Origin: Trissonchulus latispiculum
Taxonomy: Eukaryota; Nematoda; Enoplea; Enoplida; Ironidae
Assembly (NCBI GenBank): GCA_030248195.1
Contig: JASAND010013454.1
Coordinates: forward strand, 20,241 to 84,240
DNA length: 64,000 nucleotides
Reading direction: 5' to 3'
The notes below the pieces were generated by a model. It saw only the letters and a list, made by a program, of their open reading frames with translations, was not told where the DNA came from and searched no databases. Within the stretch, counting starts at the first letter, position 1. Each line of letters opens with the position of its first letter. Shown here piece by piece: positions 46,263 through 57,224 of this stretch. The translations under genes were made by a program, and so were the position numbers.

Positions 46263-47439
46263 CAAGAGTATACATAATAACTAAGAGTGTGACAAGCGCA
46301 GCACTCTTAGCTACCAGGCTGGGGACATCATCTGCACTAACGGCCTACCCCCCCTCCACAAATTGGACCCTAGTGACCCCCCACAAAACAGACCCTTCAA
46401 CCACCCCTCCACACAAAACACTACAGACCCTAGTAGATTTCACTAGGGTCTGATTGGTGGGGGGGTCATTTCACTGGGGTCCAATTTGTGGGGGGTCATT
46501 TCACTAGGTCACTTCACTAGGATCTGTTTTGTGGGGGGGGGGTTGACTACACTCTTAAAAAGACTCCTGTAGAAATTACAGGAATTCTTGTAGTTCTCTA
46601 CAAAAGTGCTCCTGTGCGGTCAGTCACTAGCGGAGCTTCCTGTATTTTCCACAAAAGTAAATTTTGTATTTTTTACCGGTCTCTGGAATAGTAAAAATTA
46701 CAGGAGTTTCCTGTAGAAAATACTAAGCAAACCTGTAGTTTTTATTACAGGAATTTCCTGTAGAAAATACAAAAGAAACCTGTAGTTCTGTTCGACTTTT
46801 TTTACAATCCTATATCAGATACCAAACCTGTATTTTTTACAAGACAAAACCTGTAAATTTTACTGGAGCGACCTGTTATTTCAGAAGGGGGGCAGGTGTG
46901 GGGGGCGGCCGCTCCCAAAATATTTTCGGCAGGGAGCGGCCGTTACAAAAAAAATCACCCACTGGGTGTTGGAAGACTGAAAATTTGAAAAAATTCAAAA
47001 ATTTCAGTCTTCAATCATTATGACTACTGTCGCCCTTATATACAAAATTTGCGTTATCAGCGTATCGAATACTTTCCTGTGAGCAAACCTGTAAACCAGT
47101 GAAAACTACAGGTTTCATTTCTACTGAATACTGGTCTAACTTGTAATCAATTCTACCAAAGCATGTCCGGTAAACACTACCAACGATGACCTGTAGAAAT
47201 TACAAGACTCAAACTGTATTTTCTACAAAAGCTTTTGTACTTATCATCTACAAAAGTGATTCCTGTAGTTTCTACAGGAACATTTCTAAGAGTGTAGGGT
47301 GTGTTTTGTGTGTGGGCGGGGGGTCACTAGAGTCCAGTTTGTGGGGGGGGGGGGTAGGCCGTTATCGTGCAGATGATGTCCCCAGCCTGATAGCTAAGAG
47401 TGCTGCGCTTGTCACACTCTTAGTTATTATGTACTCTTG
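46263..47439. mobile_element. Foldback element related to 41316-42027
   Basis: Ends CAAGAGTATACATAATAAC and GTTATTATGTACTCTTG, sharing CAAGAGT...CATAAT with the 41316 element. Arms run through AAGAGTGTGACAAGCGCAGC and GGGGACATCATCTGCA into C/G-rich units (CCTAGTGACCCCCCACAAAA). Flanks ACAAAAC and ACAAACG are only roughly alike, so the TSD is uncertain. A second element is nested at 46550-47294. Confidence 0.75.
46550..47294. mobile_element. TA-flanked palindromic element with CCTGTAG units
   Basis: TA on both sides (46548-46549, 47295-47296). Ends CACTCTTAAAAAGACTCCTGTAG and its inverse CTACAGGAACATTTCTAAGAGTG. Internal units like CCTGTAGAAATTACAGGA occur many times in both orientations. The TA duplication suggests Tc1/mariner-type mobilisation. 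Confidence 0.65.
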
Positions 47440-47502
47440 ACAAACGTAATCAATGCAAATTTTGTAACTTGGTCAAAGCAAGAGTCATCATATAGAATCA
47501 TC

Positions 47503-47817
47503 GGGTCTTTCCCATTATCCTCCCACAGCTCCTAAGAAGTACCGAAGAAGCACAATTTGACTGATTGAGTTGAAATTGGGTGTGGGTAGGTTTTCGGACT
47601 TGCTGATTTGCACTAACGGCCTACCCCCCCCCACGAATTGGACCCTAGTGACCCCCCCACAAAACCGCAAATGCAAATGCAAAAATTTTAAAAGTTTCAA
47701 AAAATTTTTAAAATGTTTTAACTGAAAACCTACCACTACAAAATTTCAACTCAATCCGGCAAATTGTGCTATCTTCGATATTTCTTTGGAGCTGTGGGGG
47801 GATAATGGGAAGGACCC
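47503..47817. mobile_element. 315-bp MITE with GGGTCTTTCCCATTATCC ends
   Basis: Perfect 8-bp TSD GAATCATC at 47495-47502 and 47818-47825. Ends GGGTCTTTCCCATTATCC and its near inverse. Its left half contains a fragment (about 47606-47662) nearly identical to the C-rich arm of the 46263 foldback element. Confidence 0.85.
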
Positions 47818-47919
47818 GAATCATCTGTTCTATCATTGCTCATAGAATTATGTGTATATAGTGCTTAGCTTACATCAGCATGGTGATTGTCTGCAACTTC
47901 TGCTTTTTACTTGTTTTAG

Positions 47920-48127
47920 TTGGTTGGTTTGCCCGTAGTAACGTCTGGCGGAGTTGCATTCCCAGCTGGTTTGGTGGAATCTGTGTTCTCTTCTGGCTCT
48001 GGTACGGCGAATGCTGTTGGTGGCGCCATAGCTGGAAGTGGTCTTTCTGGAGGCTCAGGCGGTCCCAATGCCGCAACCAACATGCCCTGTGCAGAACCTT
48101 GTGTTGTGTGCGGAGATAAAGCTTCCG
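47920..48127 (+). CDS. NR2C-like receptor, exon 4 (first zinc finger start)
   Basis: TTTTAG|TTGGTT to CTTCCG|GTTTGT; 69 codons plus one base (phase 1). Ends with CVVCGDKASG, the first half of zinc finger 1. An intron after ASG is common in nuclear receptor genes. Confidence 0.95.
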
Positions 48128-48138
48128 GTTTGTCTGAT

Positions 48139-48157
48139 TATATATATATATATACAT

Positions 48158-48248
<91 letters not shown>
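48139..48248. repeat. (AT)n microsatellite
   Basis: About 110 bp, starting 11 bp after the exon 4 donor. Confidence 0.95.
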
Positions 48249-48254
<6 letters not shown>

Positions 48255-49170
48255 AATAATAAGCGGACTAATTCTAAAAGGTGGCGAAATGATTTTTACC
48301 TATATAACTCAATTATTTAAGTTTAACAATGTAGTGCAGAGTTGATTTCCGGGTTCGGGTCTAATTTTTAGTGGCATTCGGTCCGAATAGATGCCTGAAA
48401 ATACAAATAACATCACAAAAGTTATATACATAATTGAGTTCTAAAGCTAGGTTTAGCATTGTTTCCGATATGTTTGCTGTCATAGCATCGAAAACGAGTA
48501 GTAATGGTGTGATTTAGACCAAAATCCAAGTATGGATGGATTAAACAAATATCCGGTATCTGCACGGGTCCGGGGAGATCAATCCGGGACCCGGTCTAGA
48601 AATTTAGACCCGGATCCAACTCTAAATTAATGAAAAGTAACACACCTACTCTAAAATTTATAAACTTCATTTTAAATCAGTGACCAAAAGCACATTTATG
48701 CCAGGGTCTTTTGCAGGGGGTAAATTTACACCTTTTTTGTAGATATATTATTATTTGCTACTATTATGTAGCTACATGTTTACATTTAATGTTAACAATC
48801 ATAAAGAACCGTGTTATTGTAAGCAGAAGTAACGTCGACTGTAATGTATCTAATTAATAGCATCAACCGAATTTAATATTTTATTTGACTCTTAATTTCT
48901 TGGATTGACCTGTCATCTGCACCGGGTCAATTTTAGAAGCATGGGTAAAATCCCTGAAGGCTATTTTTTGCTTAAAATAGTCTCTCAGTAGATTTACCGC
49001 TAACGACAAAAACATCCAACATCAACTAGAGTTGTTTCGTTTCTACACATTAGTCTATTACATCTTCTTCTTAACCATTTCATTATACAAATTGAACCTC
49101 CGGGGAGGGGGCGGGAAAGGGGGAGGGAAGGTAGAGGGGGAAAAAGGAGCTAGCATCATCGTCGGGGGAA

Positions 49171-49201
<31 letters not shown>

Positions 49202-49545
49202 AAGGAGGGCGGCGGGCGGGGGGGGGGGGGCCCAAAAAAAAGAGGGGGAAGGAGATTATACAAATTGCATTGCTCCGAGTTCTCTGTTCTTCAGTTCATT
49301 GTTTTGAGACACTGAATTATGTCTGTCGCAGTTTTACCAGTCACATTTCGAAATATCCTAGATTTTATGATATGATCTCACGCAGCTCCCCTTTTGACCC
49401 GGCTCTAATTGCCCGGTCTTGCGTTCTTCGCTTGAGGACTCCATATTCTGCTAAATTCTTTTTGTTAGATATGTCGTGTAAATGCTGTTTTCTACATTTT
49501 ATTTGCATTGTATATACATATGTATGTGTATGTGAATTTTTCTAG
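48249..49545. other. Intron 4 with G-rich tract
   Basis: At about 49100-49240 the plus strand is almost only G and A, with a run of more than 30 G. This may be a real G-rich repeat or an assembly error. No other feature. Confidence 0.5.
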
Positions 49546-49725
49546 GTCGTCATTACGGTGTGATAAGTTGCGAAGGCTGTAAAGGATTCTTCAAAAGATC
49601 AATTCGAAAACAGACTAACTACGTTTGTCGAGGGAGCAAGGATTGTCCGGTTACTAAATTCCATCGAAATCGTTGCCAGTATTGCCGCCTGAAGAAATGC
49701 CTGGCCACTGGCATGCGTAGTGAGT
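49546..49725 (+). CDS. NR2C-like receptor, exon 5 (DNA-binding domain)
   Basis: TTCTAG|GTCGTC to GAGT|GTAAGT, 180 nt, phase 1 to 1. Encodes [18 protein letters not shown], then the second zinc finger (CRGSKDC...CQYCRLKKC) with all eight zinc cysteines present when joined to exon 4. P box residues E-G in CEGCKG predict AGGTCA half-site binding; CLATGMRSE leads into the C-terminal extension. Confidence 0.97.
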
Positions 49726-49730
49726 GTAAG

Positions 49731-49785
49731 TGGGTGGCCGAATGGCAAGGCATTTGGACTGCACACTAAAATATTGGAAGTATAT
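49731..49785 (+). repeat. tRNA-Ser-like half next to exon 5 donor
   Basis: GGTGGCCGAATGGCAAGGC followed by ATTTGGACTGCA resembles the D arm and anticodon arm of tRNA-Ser. No T arm is seen, so it is a relic or chance match. Confidence 0.3.
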
Positions 49786-49999
49786 CTTCAAAATTTACGG
49801 TTTTTTAAAACCTCTAATGTTTCCTATTTTTTACTTTATTGTAAGCGTGTTTACTATTTCTATTTCCATGTACAGATGTGGAAACGGATCAGATTTTTCA
49901 GTCGACCTTTCAGTGGCCTGTGCTATATTTTAACCCAAGTAAACCATTTGAAGTAATACTTGAAGTTTCGATGGAGTACAACTAAACTTCCTTGATAGT

Positions 50000-50245
50000 A
50001 CATAAACTGAGAGTTGAGTTCACCTACCCAGAAAACCCCTATATGCAATTCCGGCAAAAGCGAAGAGAAAAATCTTTTGGGTACCCTTGGTCCCTCTTTG
50101 CGAATCGAAAAAAAATCTCACTTAATCAAAACTTTTGCGATGTTTGATCTCAGCGTGGTCGAAAACAAACCCATGCCTAATTTCAGCTCATATGGTGACG
50201 TTTTAAGAATTTTGAGTGGTGGGAGGTAATCTGGAAAAGACCCTT
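50000..50245. mobile_element. Half copy of GGGTCTTTTCC-type MITE
   Basis: Words GCGAATCGAAAAAAAATCTC, ATCTCAGCGTGGTCGAAAAC and the end GGTAATCTGGAAAAGACCC match the right arm of the 21668 family. Confidence 0.6.
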
Positions 50246-51006
50246 GGATTCAGCCAAAAAGCAGGATTGAATACTGTAGTAAAACTAAAGATAAATGTTT
50301 CCAAATAAAATAAGCATTCCAGTTATAGTTGAGACCAGACATGTGCAGCGAATTTTTAAAGTTTTTGACCAAAAATCAGTAAAAAATGACAATTTTTAGC
50401 TATTTTTAAGAAATTCTTTTAAAAAATCGCTAAAATTTGCTAAAAATTACCTATTTTTGGTAAAATTTGGAGGTGAACCGTTTTATATTTTTAGGGGTTT
50501 TTGCCCAAAAAACGGAAAAATTCCGGATTCTGGGGGGTGAGGTTCCCCTCAGGGGGGGGTGAAACCCCTCCCCCACACTCCCCAAAGAACATGTATGGTT
50601 GAGACTCTGATGTGTTAAAATTATTTTTGACCAGTAGGCATTCGTTTCAAATGATTGACCTAATTTGGACCCATTATTCAGATTATGTATATATTGTTTT
50701 TGATTTAATTCTCACATAGTCGTTATGGTATCCATGGCAGTCCCGGCCTTAGTAGGTATTTCATACTCTGACAAAAATTAAATTATTCAATAATTCTGCA
50801 GATACGGTGCTAAAGCTAAAGGCAACTTTGGTTCGTCTCAAATTATTTATTTACTGAGAACAATCTGTAATTACTGCCTGATTGAGAGAACGTGCTGTCA
50901 TGTGTTGTTTGTCATATTTGTATGCAGTCATGTTTGTAATAAGTGATATCACTCTTGGTGATATTTGTGTTATAATTTTCATCGTGTTTATATAATATTG
51001 TTTCAG
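50246..51006. other. Intron 5, low-complexity sequence
   Basis: At 50340-50580 A/T-rich words (TTTTTAGC) lead to CCGGATTCTGGGGGGTGAGG, a piece shared with 7390-7470. Otherwise nothing supported. Confidence 0.4.
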
Positions 51007-51287
51007 CTGTCCAGGCAGAGCGAAAACCATCCGCCGGCTACAGAATGGATTCTCCGTCCCCTCGTCTGAAGATTCAGGCCAGTGGTGGTTCATCTCCCGC
51101 TTCTGCTGGGAGCGCATCCCTGGGAGCTCCACCCACCAGTTCTGTCACATTTCCTGCTAACATTGCCAGTATTCTAAATTCCGGAGCAAACTATACCAGC
51201 AGCGGGACTGGGACAGGAGTCGGAGGCTCGGTCGGTTCAATCTTCACCTTATCAACAAAAACAGCTGCCGGCTTGACCAGAGCTGAG
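51007..51287 (+). CDS. NR2C-like receptor, exon 6
   Basis: TTTCAG|CTGTCC to GCTGAG|GTTAGC, 281 nt, phase 1 to 0. Starts with SVQAERKP, the conserved extension after the DNA-binding domain in TR2/TR4/Hr78, then a Ser/Gly/Ala-rich hinge. Confidence 0.95.
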
Positions 51288-51328
51288 GTTAGCTCACTTT
51301 CACGTTTTGTGTCTTTCCCATCCGCACC

Positions 51329-52493
51329 TAAAGATGAACACAGGGCTTTCTTCGGCTTTTCGGAAAATTTTGCTTGGCCCGTCCCTCTGGCAAAATGTTT
51401 CTGCCCGGTCCTGCCCGCAAGCTGGCAAAACTTGGCCCTACCCGGCTCGCCAAAAGAAAATTTCCACAAATTTACGAACATTGTCATTTCAAAGGCTTCA
51501 ATGCTACTTGGAAGCGCTAAGTTATACTACGAACTGTTAAATGTTGCTGTAAAATAACCAAAGTGAGTAAATGCTTGGCTTTCTGTACTTCACAACATTG
51601 TCTCAGAGTCGATCGGGCCAATCTCAACCCGCCCGCTAAGCAATGGAGATTAGAGATGAGATCAGGGCCGACTTTTTCGGCCCGGCCCGGCCCTGTTCAA
51701 ATTTGAGGTCTGTCCGGCCCGGCCCGGCCCTGTGTCAAAAACGTCAGGCCCTGGCCCGGCCCGGCCCTGAGCGCCGTTTAGGTCTGCGCGGCCCGGCCCG
51801 GCCCTGAGAAGCCCTGATTTTAAAAAATTCTTCTATGAAGTTTTGAGACTCTTAGAATTTTGTGTTCTGCCGCACTATTGTATTCTCGAGATCCAAAATT
51901 CATGTTCTCTCAAAAAACAGTGCATTACAAATATATTTCATCATCCTACCTAGCTAAGGAAATTAGCACTAAATGTACTAAATTAGCCTGAGGTCGATTT
52001 ACCGAAATAGTTAAATGTTTTACATGTTTGGATGTTTGTTTGTTTGTTGTTTGAAATAGAGTTTGAAACTAGAAACTTTGAAAATAGAGATTAAACTTTT
52101 GTTACTTGAATGCTGACGCAAATTTGATATTGATATTGATATTGATTTGTTGTATATTCAGTCTCATTTGACACAAAGAATGCAAGAAATTTTGAATTTA
52201 GGAAGGCAAAATCAATTCTTAGAATTGGAAAGTGTATATATGCAATAAATTAATGTGAAAAACGTCAGGGCTTGGCAGGGCCGGGCCGGGCCGGGCTTTT
52301 TTCGTTGGAAGCTGCGCGGCCCCGCCCCGCCCCTACAGACTTTTCTTAAGGCCCGGCCCGGCCCGGCCCTGACTGGAAACCAGGTCTGCGCGGCCCGGCC
52401 CGGCCCGTCGGGCCGGGCCGGGCCGAGCCGGGCTTTGTCGGCCCTGATCTCATCTCTATTGGAGATCGACCCGGGCCGAAATGCTCATCTCTA
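51329..52493. mobile_element. Older GGCCCG-rich MITE split by a younger one
   Basis: Starts TAAAGATGAACACAGGGC and ends GGCCGAAATGCTCATCTCTA, matching the 59861-60245 family end to end, but interrupted by 51651-52458. Begins 42 bp after the exon 6 donor. Confidence 0.6.
51651..52458. mobile_element. Nested GGCCCG-rich MITE
   Basis: Ends TAGAGATGAGATCAGGGCC and GGCCCTGATCTCATCTCTA are inverse repeats. Flanks ATGGAGAT (51643-51650) and TTGGAGAT (52459-52466) match at 7 of 8. Arms carry GGCCCGGCCCGGCCCT tandem words. Confidence 0.8.
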
Positions 52494-52494
52494 C

Positions 52495-53080
52495 CCCTCC
52501 TTAATGCTGAAAGATAAACTTTGATGACTCGAGCTGAAATTTAGCATATGTAGGTATGGTTTTTGCCCTCGCTGAGTTCAAATATCGCGAAATTTTTCGA
52601 TTTCGCAAAATTTTGTATTTTGTGATTCGCAAGGGGGAACCAAAAGGAACCGAAAAATTTTTGTCTGCAATTTTATATAGTAGTTATTATGGTCGCTGCG
52701 CACACACAAATCCTAGGTGCGTTCTTTAGCTCTGCTATTTGTTAGCCCAGTACAATCATACAACTTAGGCTTGCACCATAAGGTTCTATCAAGCTAGCGG
52801 AAAGTTGAATCGAAAAACAGAATTCAGATGCGCATGCTGCCACTCAGAAAACTGCTATATGAAAAATTTTGCCAAAATTTTCGGTTCCCCTTGGTTATCT
52901 TGCGAATCGAAAATATCGAATTTCGCGAAATCGAAAAATTTTGCGATGTTTGATCTCAGCATGCTTGAAAACATACGTATCTATTCCACAGTTTAGTTTG
53001 GTTGGTCAAAATTTAAGTATTTTAGCACGGTGCCCAGGGGGGGGGGTACATAGTAAATTGCGAAAGACCCCCAAGTTTGT
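52495..53080. mobile_element. Palindromic MITE copy of 21668 family
   Basis: Arm words GAGCTGAAATTTAGC, ATCGCGAAATTTTTCG, then CGCGAAATCGAAAAATTTTGCG in inverted order. Right end near GCGAAAGACCCCC. Confidence 0.6.
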
Positions 53081-53224
53081 ACACAGAAAAAAACTGGTTT
53101 CAGAGGAAACCACACATAGAAAATAAATTTCATGCTTGAACATTTGCTGCTGAGATTTGAACCTCCTCTACAATCACATGAGTGTGTGTATCAACGTCTT
53201 CGTTGCGTTCTAACTGTTGCTGAG

Positions 53225-53275
53225 AGCATGTTCAGAGTGCCTGTAACACAACGTTGCGCTAGGAAACGTAGAAAA
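53225..53275 (+). CDS. Candidate 51-nt cassette microexon
   Basis: A branch-point-like TTCTAACT and acceptor GTTGCTGAG precede 17 codons ending in a strong donor GAAAA|GTAAGC. The exon is phase 0 to 0, exactly fitting between exons 6 (ends phase 0) and 7 (starts phase 0). The peptide ends CARKRRK, a basic cluster of nuclear-localisation type. No expression evidence; it could be chance. Confidence 0.4.
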
Positions 53276-53381
53276 GTAAGCAACCATTTTTCAGTCATCC
53301 GGATCCTAATTTGAATTATATTTCTAGTCGGAAACAAAAATAATTGGTCCATTCATAATTTTTACATCTACTTTATTTCAG

Positions 53382-53742
53382 CCTTCACAACAAGTCATAC
53401 CCACATCGTCGATTGGCGGTCGACCATCCTTGAGTAACAGCGCCACAGCCTCGATCAGAGCCGGGGATGAGGTCTCCACGGCCGCCCAGCTCTTCATGAC
53501 TGGACTTCTAGGCACAGTCCAGGAACAGGTTCCGGGAATGTTTCAGCGACTGGAAGATTCCGCTGACAGTCGGCCTAATCCGCTGACTTCGACTGCTACG
53601 TTAATCCCTGCGGGAGGACTCAGTTTTGGCACAACTACACCGGCGGCATCCACGATGCCGCAAAATGCCACAGTTATTCCGACTACCGCAAATCAAGCAA
53701 ATCCTGGGCGAACGCATCGGCGTAAACCGGCTACCAGCTACA
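53382..53742 (+). CDS. NR2C-like receptor, exon 7
   Basis: TTTCAG|CCTTCA to GCTACA|GTAAGC, 361 nt, phase 0 to 1. Hinge region with STAAQLFMTGLLGTVQEQV and a Thr/Ala/Pro-rich stretch ending THRRKPATSY. Confidence 0.9.
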
Positions 53743-54048
53743 GTAAGCTTTTTCTTATTGGCTCGTGCCGTTACAACAGGAGAAGTTTACCAATTGATTG
53801 ATATAATCAAGTGTGCATAATACACAAGAGTGTGACAGCTGGCATTCAGATTCATTCGAGATTGCTAAATGATAGGCCACACATTAGCAGAGGGTGGGCG
53901 GCTTATTGTAGAAACGAGTGAACATACATACGCAATTGCGTACTAGGTACTGACATGCGGGAGGGTCCACTAGGTATGCAGTTGCGGAGGGTGGGTGAGG
54001 TGGGCCGCTAGCGCGCAGAGCATGGCTCGCGAGCTGATAACATAGGCC

Positions 54049-55937
54049 CTATTTCTTTAAAGATTAAACGGATTAGATTAAAATTAATCCGCATTAAAGA
54101 AATAGCACCTCGGATTAAACGGATTAAAATTTAATCCAGCGAGTTAAACGAGTTAAACGGATTAAATTTAATCCTATTTCTTTATTGCACCTAGGATTAA
54201 AATTTTAATCTAATCCTGTTTCTTTATTCACAGTTCGGATTAAAAAACAACGAGTTAATTTTAATCCGACCTGCTTAATCGCTGTTTCTTTAAAGATTAA
54301 TTTTAATCCGTTTAATCCGTCGCCTGCATTTTCAACTAAAGTCTGACCAAAAAATGTAGAAAGCGAAATTGTTTGCTTTATATCTCGTAAACGCTTCAAG
54401 ATAACTGCCATAAATTATATATTTTCTGAACCGGAATGATGAGATCTTTCTTCTCGTGAAAAAAGTTTTTTGAAATTTCCCGTGCGATTTCAAAGGGTGC
54501 CGCTTTTATATGTCCAGAAGGATTGGTAAATGCTACACCCACGATTTTTTCAGGAAAATTTCCCCTTGCCCGAATGTCCTACACACCAAATTTCAGCTTT
54601 GTTGGTTGAAAATTGCGTGAGTCATTCCATTTTTTAGATTTTCAAAATCCTTTGATCTTTGCCGCTTTTTCGACTTTGACTGGTTGTTACTCGCCACTCG
54701 CTCAACGAAAAAAATTTTTTGATTGGATTTTCAGGACCGCCTGGGTGTCCGCTTTCATCTGATATTCGTGGTATTTCAAAATTTGAAAGTCGATTTTTTC
54801 GAAAAATACCACTTTTTGACCCAAAATTTCGGCAAAGCGAATCCAGCAAAAGTGAATAAAAATATCATAATCATAAAGTTCATTATGAGCTGAATCCAAC
54901 GATATAAAGTTTTCGTGGCTACGACTTATATTGCGCCAGCAATGAATTTTTAAACATTTTCCTTATTTCAGCTGGTTTTTGCTAGTTTACGCTGGTTCAG
55001 GTAAATCTAGGCGGCAATATCAAAGGAAGCCAAAAACCAGCTTGAAATAAGGGAAATGTTTAAAAATTCATTGCTGGCGCAATATAAGTCGTAGCCACGA
55101 AAACTTTATATCGTTGGATTCAGCTCATAATGAACTTTATGATTATGTTATTTTTATTCATTTTTGGTGGATTCGCTTTGCCGGAATTTTGGGTCAAAAA
55201 GTGGTATTTTTCGAAAAAATCGACTTTCAAATTTTGAAATACCACGTATATCAGATGAAAGCGGACACCCAGGCGGTCCTGAAAATCCAATCAAAAAATT
55301 TTTTTCGTTGAGCGAGTGGCGAGTAACAACCAGTCAAAGTCGAAAAAGCGGCAAAGATCAAAGGATTTTGAAAATCTAAAAAATGGAATAACTCACGCAA
55401 TTTTCAACCAACAAAGCTGAAATTTGGTGTGTAGGACATTCGAGCAAGGGGAAAATTTTCCTGAAAAAATCGTGGGTGTAGCATTTACCAATCCTTCTGG
55501 ACATATGAAAGCGGCACCCTTTGAAATCGCACGGGAAATTTCAAAAAAATTTTTTACGAGAAGAAAGATCTCATCATTCCGGTTCAGAAAATATATAATT
55601 TATGGCAGTTATCTTGAAGCGTTTACGAGATATAAAGCAAACAATTTCGCTTTCTACATTTTTTGGTCAGACTTTAGTTTTTAATCCGCGTGCAGGTACG
55701 CGGATTAAACGGATTAAAAGTTGGCGGATTAAAATTTTTAATCGCTGTTTCTTTAATGGCGGATTAAATGGATTAAAATCAACTCGTTTAATCCTCGGAT
55801 TAAAAATGGTCGGATTAAACGAGTTAATTTTAATCCGTTTAATCCGTTTAATCCAGCATTAAAGAAATAACAATTAAAATTTTAATCCGGCTGATTTTTA
55901 ATCCGTTTAATCCGACGGATTAAATAGATTAAACTCT
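54049..55937. mobile_element. 1.9-kb foldback element with GGATTAAA ends
   Basis: Nearly perfect palindrome: left arm about 54318-54990, right arm about 55000-55690, mirrored with a few differences. Outer parts on both sides are arrays of GGATTAAACGGATTAAA words (54060-54310, 55690-55935) with TATTTCTTTAA near the ends. The loop is only some ten bases. Mirror ORFs at 54634-54899 and 55114-55379 are arm translations. Exact ends and TSD are unclear. Confidence 0.75.
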
Positions 55938-56229
55938 TGATATAACGATAGAGTTTTTAAATCAAAATGAATTCTTTTAAAATTAATTTGAAAGGATAAA
56001 TTGTGATGGTATAGGTATTGTGATTGTGATTATTATATGTAGTATTCAAAAATTAATTAATCCTTATGTATTCTCTCCAGTTCTATTTTTGAGTGCAGGA
56101 AAGTCCGTCACACAGGTTTTGTAATTGTAACCTGTCAGTGCTCTTACTATACTGAAGTTATTGCATATATGTATATATATACATATATATATATATATAA
56201 GCTTAATTTCAAACTGCTTTTAATTTTAG

Positions 56230-56472
56230 AAATAACCTCCAACACCACACACTCTGACTTTAATGACAGCACTGCCACCAGCAGTGAGGTCTTTATGGGA
56301 GTAGAGGATTCGGGGGTTCAATCTAAGATTGATCAGTCAGAGGAGGGTATGGACTTGTCCAAGTCGGCCCAGTCTCTGGGGACTCTCGAACAAGGAAGAG
56401 AAGGTTTAGAGTCCAGCTCCCCTGCTGCTCCAGTCGCGACTGGCAACCTTATGAATGTTAAACTTGAAATAG
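56230..56472 (+). CDS. NR2C-like receptor, exon 8
   Basis: TTTTAG|AAATAA to AAATAG|GTACAA, 243 nt, phase 1 to 1. Hinge region rich in Ser, Glu and Asp, ending NVKLEI. Confidence 0.9.
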
Positions 56473-56702
56473 GTACAAAGTTCACTACTATTCACAATGT
56501 AATGTGGACTATATACTTGAAGTTTTATTGAAATACAAAGCATAAATACTAGGAAACCATGATAATGCGTTTAAAGGATGTATTGCTATGTGAACTTTCT
56601 TGTATTTTTAATTCCATGTTGGTTTATTTCAGTATAGCTCTGATTGTTATTTTCGTCATATTTTTGTTTTCTGTTACTCATAAAATTCGTTGCTGATTTT
56701 AG

Positions 56703-56958
56703 ATTGCAACTCTTCTGAGGTTGAGCCAGCCATTGAGCTCGAGGAGAGCGGTTCTTCTTCCTCTTCTGGCGGTCTGGTCAGTTCTGACATTCTTGATTCA
56801 TCTCGGCCGCTTCTGACATTAGAAACGGCCCAATTTGAGCTTCCAGTCCCTCTTCCAGCCCCCTCTGTCCTTAATAATCCTTATGTTTGTGAGACAGCCT
56901 CCCGTCTCCTTTTCCTTTCTGTAAACTGGCTCAAACACCACGAGCGGTTGAATTTGCG
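56703..56958 (+). CDS. NR2C-like receptor, exon 9 (LBD start)
   Basis: TTTTAG|ATTGCA to TTTGCG|GTAGGT, 256 nt, phase 1 to 2. An acidic Ser-rich stretch is followed by YVCETASRLLFLSVNWLKHH, matching helix 3 entry of the TR2/TR4 ligand-binding domain. Confidence 0.95.
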
Positions 56959-57224
56959 GTAGGTTTTATAGCTGTAAAATATGTTTAAAATCTAAAATTA
57001 TTGTAAATATAAATTTATAGTAAAATGTATTCGTTATTCGCTCTACATTTTATTCAGCCTGGATTGATTAAGTGAGTGTTAAACCTTCTTGTTTCAATAC
57101 CACCGTTTGAATAATTTCAAACATATATGTATAATAGATACATGTACTTGGATTCTTATTGGCATGTATAATCTAAAAATGTAATTCCGGAATTGATAAG
57201 AATCTACAGATTAAGTTCGATGTG

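Noticed and set aside
54634..55379. Two nearly identical 65-71-residue ORFs on opposite strands
   Set aside because: They are mirror translations of the two palindrome arms, with no known domain and no start context.
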